Assembly: GCF_001591365.1 (NCBI RefSeq)
Contig: NZ_BCUT01000001.1
Coordinates: forward strand, 2,046,001-2,110,000
Source of the DNA: Variovorax paradoxus NBRC 15149
Lineage (GTDB): Bacteria; Pseudomonadota; Gammaproteobacteria; Burkholderiales; Burkholderiaceae_C
Direction: 5' to 3'
DNA length: 64,000 nt
The translations under genes and the position numbers were made by a program. Positions 58,888 through 64,000 of the stretch are shown here, piece by piece (position 1 is the first letter of the stretch; each line of letters begins with the position of its first letter). Below the pieces are notes generated by a model. That model was not told the DNA's origin. It was given only the letters and a program-made list of their open reading frames with translations, and ran no database searches.

Positions 58888-60858
58888 ATGGCTGCTGCAT
58901 CGCTTGACCTGCAGGGGCTGCTGGCCCGGCTCGATCCGACGGCGGATGTGGCGCAGCGCCACATCTGGCTGATCGACGTCTTCGACTGGCTGCGCGGCGA
59001 CCGTGCGTCGCCGCAGGCGGCGGTGGGGCGGGTGTCGCTGCTGCTCGACGCGGTCGAGGCGCGGCCCGAGCTGCGCGGGCGGCTGCGTGCATGGTGGCGC
59101 GCCTTCACGCAGGCGGTCGACCTGACCACGCTGCTCGCGGACTACGGCTTTGCGCCGCGCACCGCCTTCGTGAGCGAGCTCACCGAACGGCTGCGCCGCA
59201 AGATCCTGCCCGGCACGCCCGAAACCACCGACGCCTCGGACCTGTTCCGCATGGTGCTGCCCGGCGCGTTCGACGCGGGCTGGATCGCATTGCTCGACGA
59301 CGCACAGCTCGCGCGCATCGGCAATCTGCTGGCCGACGCCGCACTCGACGACGATGGCGCCCCGCGCTGGCGCCACACCGTGATGGACGCCGTCACCTAC
59401 TGCAGCAGCCAGGTGGTGGCGGCCGGCTTCTCGCCCGAATTGCGGCTGCGCATGAGCGCCGCGAGCGAGAGCCGCGCCTTCCATGCACTGATGTCCGACC
59501 TCGACGCACTGCGCGAGCAGATGTTCCGGGCACCCCGCGACGAAGACGCGCTGCAGGCCGCGTTCCTGGCCTTCCGCGACCGGCTCGACGCCTGCCGCGC
59601 CAGCGCCTCCTCGGTCTACACGCACCTGGAGGACAACGGCATCTCGGTCGGCCTGGTGTTCCGGCTGCGCCAGCTGCGCGAGCGGGTGCTGCGCATCCGC
59701 GAGCTGCTCGACTGCCTGATCTCGCCCGCACCCGCCCCCAGCGTGGCGCGGCTGGTGGGCCGGCTGGTGCTGGCCGGCGGCGAGCGCAACAGCATCCGCG
59801 CGCTGATCGCGTCGAACTCCTCGATGCTGGCGGCCAAGGTGACCGAGCGCAGCGCCGAGACCGGCGAGCACTACATCACGCGCGACCGCGCGAGCTACCT
59901 GCAGATGGTGCGCAAGGCCGCGGGCGGCGGCGCGCTCACCGCGCTGACGGTGCTGCTCAAGTTCGGCATCTATTCGCTCGCGCTGTCGGCCTTCTGGAGC
60001 GGGCTCTGGTCGGGCCTGATGTATGCCGCGAGCTTTGTCGCGATCCAGCTGCTGCACCTGACGCTGGCCACCAAGCAGCCCGCGATGACGGCGCCGGCCA
60101 TGGCGGCGCGGCTGCGCGACATCAAGACCGATGCCGCGGTGGCCGATTTCGTCGACGAAGTGGCCAACCTGGTGCGTTCGCAGGTGGCGGCCGTGCTCGG
60201 CAACGTGGGCTTGGTGGTGCCCGCGATGCTGGCGCTCGCCCTGCTGGTGCAGTTCGCGCTCGGCCGGCCGCTGCTGGACGCCGCGCATGCCGCGGCCACG
60301 CTGCAATCGCTCTCGCTGGCGGGCCCGACCGCGGTCTTCGCGGCCTTGACCGGCGTGCTGCTGTTCGCGGCCAGCATCGTCGCGGGCTGGACAGAAAACG
60401 CCTTTGTCCTGCATCGCCTGGACTCCGCCATGCGTTACAACCCTCGCATCGGCGCTTTTCTGGGTGCCGCCCGCGCCCGCCGCTGGGCCACCTTCATGCG
60501 CACGCACATATCGGGCTTTGCCTCCAACATCTCGCTCGGGCTCATGCTCGGACTGCTGCCCGCATTCGCGGGTTTCTTCGGGCTCGGGCTGGACGTGCGC
60601 CACGTGACACTGTCGGCCGGGCAGATCGCGGCGGCCGCGGCCTCCACGGGCATGGCGGTGCTCCAGCAGCCCGCGCTGTGGTGGGCGGTGGCGGCTATTC
60701 CCGTGATCGGCGCGCTCAATGTGAGCGTGAGTTTCTATTTCGCATTCCGGCTGGCGCTGCGCGCGCACAGCGTCAGCCTGGGTGACCGCGCACGCATCCG
60801 CAGCGCCATCTGGGCGCGCTGGCGCAGCCGGCCCATCAGCTTTTTTCTACCTGCATGA
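58888..60858 (+). CDS. Gcr-like 'site-specific recombinase' family membrane protein (COG4389)
   Basis: The 656-residue protein begins [25 protein letters not shown] and contains a soluble N-terminal half followed by several membrane segments in the C-terminal half ([72 protein letters not shown]). This matches the family named after a gonococcal recombinase. The recombinase activity is poorly supported, and the hydrophobic profile argues for a membrane role. ATG 58888 follows a purine-poor tract; a longer in-frame extension overlaps apaG and is rejected. The stop overlaps the antiporter gene (ATGA). Confidence 0.85.
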   Translation: MAAASLDLQGLLARLDPTADVAQRHIWLIDVFDWLRGDRASPQAAVGRVSLLLDAVEARPELRGRLRAWWRAFTQAVDLTTLLADYGFAPRTAFVSELTERLRRKILPGTPETTDASDLFRMVLPGAFDAGWIALLDDAQLARIGNLLADAALDDDGAPRWRHTVMDAVTYCSSQVVAAGFSPELRLRMSAASESRAFHALMSDLDALREQMFRAPRDEDALQAAFLAFRDRLDACRASASSVYTHLEDNGISVGLVFRLRQLRERVLRIRELLDCLISPAPAPSVARLVGRLVLAGGERNSIRALIASNSSMLAAKVTERSAETGEHYITRDRASYLQMVRKAAGGGALTALTVLLKFGIYSLALSAFWSGLWSGLMYAASFVAIQLLHLTLATKQPAMTAPAMAARLRDIKTDAAVADFVDEVANLVRSQVAAVLGNVGLVVPAMLALALLVQFALGRPLLDAAHAAATLQSLSLAGPTAVFAALTGVLLFAASIVAGWTENAFVLHRLDSAMRYNPRIGAFLGAARARRWATFMRTHISGFASNISLGLMLGLLPAFAGFFGLGLDVRHVTLSAGQIAAAAASTGMAVLQQPALWWAVAAIPVIGALNVSVSFYFAFRLALRAHSVSLGDRARIRSAIWARWRSRPISFFLPA

Positions 60859-62126
60859 ATCTGACGAATCTCATCAACGATCTGCTGGGCTTCTGGTCCG
60901 AGTGGCTGCGCCCTTCGGCGGGCCTGCCCACGGTGCTGTGGTCGCTGCTGCTGGCCGCGGCGGCGGCCTCCGGCCACCTGGTGCAGCGCTACCTGGGCCT
61001 GCCCAAGGTGGTGGGCTATTCGATGGTCGGCGCGGTGGCCGGCCTGGCCGGTTTCGAAGGCGCGATCTGGCCGCTGCGCGGCATCAGCCTGTTCCTGCTG
61101 GAGCTCGGCGCGGCCGTGGTGCTGTTCGAAGCCGGCGGCCGGCTACCGCTGCGCTGGTTCCGCCACAACCCGATGGTGCTGGTGCAGAGCCTGCTCGAGG
61201 CCACGCTCACCTACTTCGGCGTGTTCTGGATGCTGCAGCTGCTGGGCCTGCCCGATCCGGTGGCCAACCCCATCGCGCTGATGGCCATCGTCGCCTCGCC
61301 GGCGGTGCTGAGCCGCGTGATCATCGACACCCGCGCCTCGGGGCCGGTGACCGAGCGCGCCATGACGCTGGCCACGCTCAACACCTTCTATGCGCTGGCG
61401 CTCGGCTATGCGCAGGCCGGCCTGATCGAACGGGCGCCGCAGACGCTGCTGCAGAAGCTCTATCCGGTGGCGGTGGTGCTGGGCCTGTCGTTCGTGGTCG
61501 GCGCCATCCTCGCGCTGGCGCTGCGCACGGCCCTGCGCTTCATGAGCCCGACGAGCGAGAACACCTCGATCCTGCTGCTCGCGCTCATTGCGGCCGCCAG
61601 CGCGCTCACGGCCCACGTCGGCGGCTCCGCGCCGCTGGCCGCGCTGATCGGCGGGGTGCTGCTCAAGACGCTGAACCCCAAGCCCTGGGCCTGGCAGCGG
61701 CAGCTCGGCACGGCCTCGTCGCTGCTCACCATGCTGATGTTCGTGCTGGTGTCCATCGTGGCGGCGCAGGCCGACTGGACGCTGCCCGTGGCCAGCGTGG
61801 TGCTGGCGGTGATCGGCATCCGCCTGTTCGCCAAGATCGCCGGCGTGGCCATTGCCAACCCGGGCAGCGGCGCGAGCTGGAACCAGGCCTTCTGGGTCGG
61901 CTGCGCGATGTCGCCGCTGTCGTCGATCGCGCTGCTCATCGCCTCCAACTTCACCACCGCGTCGCCGCTGCTCGGCACCATGATCACGCAGGTGGCCCTG
62001 CCCTCGATTCTCCTGATGGAAGTGATGGGCGCCGTGCTCGCCACCGTGGCCATCCACGCGGTGGGCGAAAGCTCGGTGCCCTGGACGCCCCAGGCCTTCA
62101 GCACCACGGAGGACACGCAGCGATGA
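60855..62126 (+). CDS. CPA2-type cation:proton antiporter (Kef-like, no regulatory tail)
   Basis: This 423-residue polytopic protein has about 12 predicted helices. It contains [39 protein letters not shown] (the antiporter ELGxxVVLFExG region), and [24 protein letters not shown]. The fold is that of Na+/H+ exchanger family CPA2, but there is no TrkA-N or RCK domain, so nucleotide or glutathione gating of the KefB/C type is not expected. It likely exchanges K+ or Na+ for H+ across the inner membrane. Start ATG 60855 overlaps the upstream gene (ATGA) and the stop overlaps ybdK (ATGA). Confidence 0.9.
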   Translation: MNLTNLINDLLGFWSEWLRPSAGLPTVLWSLLLAAAAASGHLVQRYLGLPKVVGYSMVGAVAGLAGFEGAIWPLRGISLFLLELGAAVVLFEAGGRLPLRWFRHNPMVLVQSLLEATLTYFGVFWMLQLLGLPDPVANPIALMAIVASPAVLSRVIIDTRASGPVTERAMTLATLNTFYALALGYAQAGLIERAPQTLLQKLYPVAVVLGLSFVVGAILALALRTALRFMSPTSENTSILLLALIAAASALTAHVGGSAPLAALIGGVLLKTLNPKPWAWQRQLGTASSLLTMLMFVLVSIVAAQADWTLPVASVVLAVIGIRLFAKIAGVAIANPGSGASWNQAFWVGCAMSPLSSIALLIASNFTTASPLLGTMITQVALPSILLMEVMGAVLATVAIHAVGESSVPWTPQAFSTTEDTQR

Positions 62127-63325
62127 CCGCGGCCATGCCTTTGCCCGACAGCGACGACTTCCGCTCGCCCGCCCTGCCCGCGGACCCCGCGAGCCGCGTG
62201 GTCAAGCTCGAACCCTTCAACCGCTCCGAAGCGCTGTCGCTCGGCGTGGAGCTCGAGCTGCAGCTCGTCAACACGCACGACTACGACCTGGCGCCCTATG
62301 CCGAGGACATGCTGCGGCTGATGTCGCAGACCCCGCTGCCCGGCAGCGTGGTGCCCGAGATGACCTCGAGCATGATCGAGATCTCGACCGACATCTGCCA
62401 TTCGGCGCAGGACGTGATCACGCAGCTCTCGCCGATCCGCGAGGCGCTCATCAAGAATGCCGACAAGCTCAACATCGCGGTGGTGGGCGGCGGCACGCAT
62501 GCCTTCCAGCAGTGGCACGAGCGGCGCATCTACGACAAGCCGCGCTTTCGCGAGCTGTCCGAGCTGTACGGCTACCTGAGCAAGCAGTTCACCATCTTCG
62601 GCCAGCACGTGCACATCGGCTGCCCCGATGCCGACTCGGCGCTCCTGATGCTGCACCGCATGTCGCGCTACATCCCGCACTTCATTGCGCTGTCGGCCTC
62701 GTCGCCGTTCGTGCAGGGGCAGGACACGCAGTTCGACTCGGCGCGGCTCAACTCGGTGTTCGCATTCCCGCTCTCGGGCCGCGCGCCCTTCACGCTGAGC
62801 TGGAAGGAGTTCGAGGCGTACTTCGAGCGCATGACCCGCACCGGCGTCGTGCGCAGCATGAAAGACTTCTACTGGGACATCCGGCCCAAGCCCGAGTTCG
62901 GCACCATCGAGATCCGCGTGTTCGACACGCCGCTCACCGTCGAGCGCGCGGCCGCGCTCGCGGGCTACGTGCAGTCGCTGGCCGCATGGTTCCTGCAGGA
63001 GCAGCCCTTCGAGCCGACCGAGGACGACTACCTCGTCTACACCTACAACCGCTTCCAGGCCTGCCGCTTCGGGCTCGATGCGGTGTATGTGGACCCGGCC
63101 AGCGGCCAGCACATGCCGCTGCGCGACCACATCCTCATGACCATGACGCAGCTCGAATGGCACAGCGAGGCGCTCAACGCCACGCAGGCGCTCGGCGAGC
63201 TGCGCACCAGCGTGGAAGCCAACCGCAACGACGCGCGCTGGCTGCGCGAGAAGCAGGGCAAGGAGCGCCTCCTGGCCGAGGTGGTGCGGCAGGCGGCGCT
63301 GCGCTTTCGCGGCGGCGGAGCCTAG
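62123..63325 (+). CDS. ybdK: Carboxylate-amine ligase YbdK (GCS2 family)
   Basis: The 400-residue protein contains [74 protein letters not shown] and [22 protein letters not shown], all typical of the YbdK branch of glutamate-cysteine ligase type 2. Members show weak gamma-glutamylcysteine ligase activity; the natural substrate is uncertain. It is slightly longer than the common 370 residues because of an N-terminal extension of about 25 residues. It overlaps the antiporter stop (ATGA) and converges on the AraC-type gene with a three-base stop-stop overlap. Confidence 0.95.
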   Translation: MTAAMPLPDSDDFRSPALPADPASRVVKLEPFNRSEALSLGVELELQLVNTHDYDLAPYAEDMLRLMSQTPLPGSVVPEMTSSMIEISTDICHSAQDVITQLSPIREALIKNADKLNIAVVGGGTHAFQQWHERRIYDKPRFRELSELYGYLSKQFTIFGQHVHIGCPDADSALLMLHRMSRYIPHFIALSASSPFVQGQDTQFDSARLNSVFAFPLSGRAPFTLSWKEFEAYFERMTRTGVVRSMKDFYWDIRPKPEFGTIEIRVFDTPLTVERAAALAGYVQSLAAWFLQEQPFEPTEDDYLVYTYNRFQACRFGLDAVYVDPASGQHMPLRDHILMTMTQLEWHSEALNATQALGELRTSVEANRNDARWLREKQGKERLLAEVVRQAALRFRGGGA

Positions 63326-64000
63326 GCCGCCACCGCCTCCTGCGAGAACTGCCTGCGGTAGGCCGTGGGCGACACCTTGAACGCCGCCGCGAAGTGCTTT
63401 CGCAGCGACACTGCCGAGCCGAAGCCCACGTCGGTGGCCACGCGTTCCACCGGCCGGTCGGTGGTCTCCAGCAGCCGCTGCGCGAGCGCGAGCCGCTGGT
63501 TCTGCAGCCATTGGCCGACGGTGGTGCCCGTGGCTTCGCGAAAGCGCCGCGTGAAGGTGCGCCGGCTCATCAGTGCGCGCCGCGCGAGGCTGTCGAGTTC
63601 ATGCGGGCTCTGGAGGTGGCGGCCCAGCCATTCGAGCAGCGGCGCAAGGCGGTCGCCCTCGGCCGCGGCGGGCATCGGCTGGCGGATGTACTGCGCCTGT
63701 CCGCCCTGCCGGTGCGGCGCCACCACCATGCGCCGCGCGGCGCGGTTCGCCGCCTCGGCGCCATGGCGCACGCGCAGCAGGTGAAGGCAGCAGTCGATGC
63801 CCGCGGCCGTGCCGGCGGAGGTGAGCACGTCGCCGTCGTCGACGTACAGCACCTCGGGCTGCAGCCTGACCTTCGGATATTGCCTGGCAAAGGCTTCGGC
63901 CAGGTTCCAGTGCGTGGTGGCCAGGCGGCCATCGAGCAGGCCCGCCTCGGCCAGCACGAAGGCGCCCAGGCACAGCCCGACCACGATGGCGCCGCGCCGG
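63322..64000 (-). CDS. GlxA-type AraC-family regulator with DJ-1/PfpI domain (5' end outside window)
   Basis: The visible 226 codons start inside a DJ-1/PfpI-like (class-I glutaminase-fold) domain: [19 protein letters not shown] and the nucleophile-elbow Cys in LCLGAF, then [23 protein letters not shown]. They end with an AraC helix-turn-helix pair ([41 protein letters not shown]). This domain order is found in GlxA/FtrA regulators. The N terminus lies beyond the window edge. The target genes are unknown. The stop (TAG on the minus strand) shares three bases with the ybdK stop. Confidence 0.93.
   Translation of the reverse strand, partial: RRGAIVVGLCLGAFVLAEAGLLDGRLATTHWNLAEAFARQYPKVRLQPEVLYVDDGDVLTSAGTAAGIDCCLHLLRVRHGAEAANRAARRMVVAPHRQGGQAQYIRQPMPAAAEGDRLAPLLEWLGRHLQSPHELDSLARRALMSRRTFTRRFREATGTTVGQWLQNQRLALAQRLLETTDRPVERVATDVGFGSAVSLRKHFAAAFKVSPTAYRRQFSQEAVAA

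Noticed and set aside
63322..63325. Three-base overlap of convergent stop codons between ybdK and the AraC-type regulator gene.
   Set aside because: It is unusual-looking but common in compact genomes and carries no clear functional message.

Overview
The window is GC-rich (roughly 70% by eye), densely coded DNA from a betaproteobacterium of the Burkholderiales. It is most likely Comamonadaceae, and Variovorax fits best. The basis is protein family content (an ImpE/TagJ-type T6SS, tandem PhnD-type binding proteins beside hybrid kinases, Ku with LigD-Pol, a Gcr-like membrane protein, YbdK) and the characteristic GC-rich palindromic repeats. I made no database comparison, so the genus is inference. 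No rRNA, tRNA or CRISPR array was seen.

Region 1 (1-28905, minus strand) is a type VI secretion (T6SS) cluster. In transcription order it reads tssK, tssL (OmpA-tailed), tssM, tagF, a 0.58-kb fold-back repeat, a Ser/Thr kinase, an MltA lytic transglycosylase, a sigma-factor-like protein, a membrane protein, a caspase-family protein, hcp, tagJ, tssE, tssF, tssG, a TPR-methyltransferase, clpV, vgrG and a DUF2169 protein cut by the window edge. Most junctions are ATGA/GTGA stop-start overlaps. Four core genes (tssA, tssB, tssC, tssJ) are not in the window. The kinase/transglycosylase/sigma-like/caspase block sits directly before hcp, where tssA/B/C might be expected. Two small genes just upstream of tssK (29103-29953) form an overlapping soluble/membrane pair that could be an effector and immunity pair.

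Region 2 (30113-37546) is a sensory island. Two PhnD-type periplasmic binding proteins (minus strand) diverge from a hybrid histidine kinase. A third binding protein, preceded by a consensus-perfect CRP-type palindrome, is translationally coupled to a second hybrid kinase. No permease or ATPase genes are present, which suggests the binding proteins act as sensory input.

Region 3 (37616-50115) is a two-partner secretion locus. On the minus strand, a secreted TPR-CHAT (caspase-like) protein, the TpsB transporter, a 1,844-residue TpsA exoprotein, a radical SAM protein and a GT2 glycosyltransferase follow one another, with near-zero gaps in the last four. A second glycosyltransferase-like gene converges on them. 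Secretion, modification and proteolysis functions are thus grouped around one giant surface protein.

Region 4 (50255-64000) is mostly housekeeping and stress: a 270-bp MITE-like element with terminal inverted repeats, katE plus a 55-residue membrane protein, a transglutaminase-like protein, Ku and LigD-Pol (end joining), a zinc carboxypeptidase-like deacylase, rpe, apaG, a Gcr-like membrane protein, a CPA2 antiporter, ybdK and the 3' part of a GlxA-type AraC regulator. Several palindromic repeats lie inside or at the edge of coding sequence (clpV, tssG, the caspase gene).
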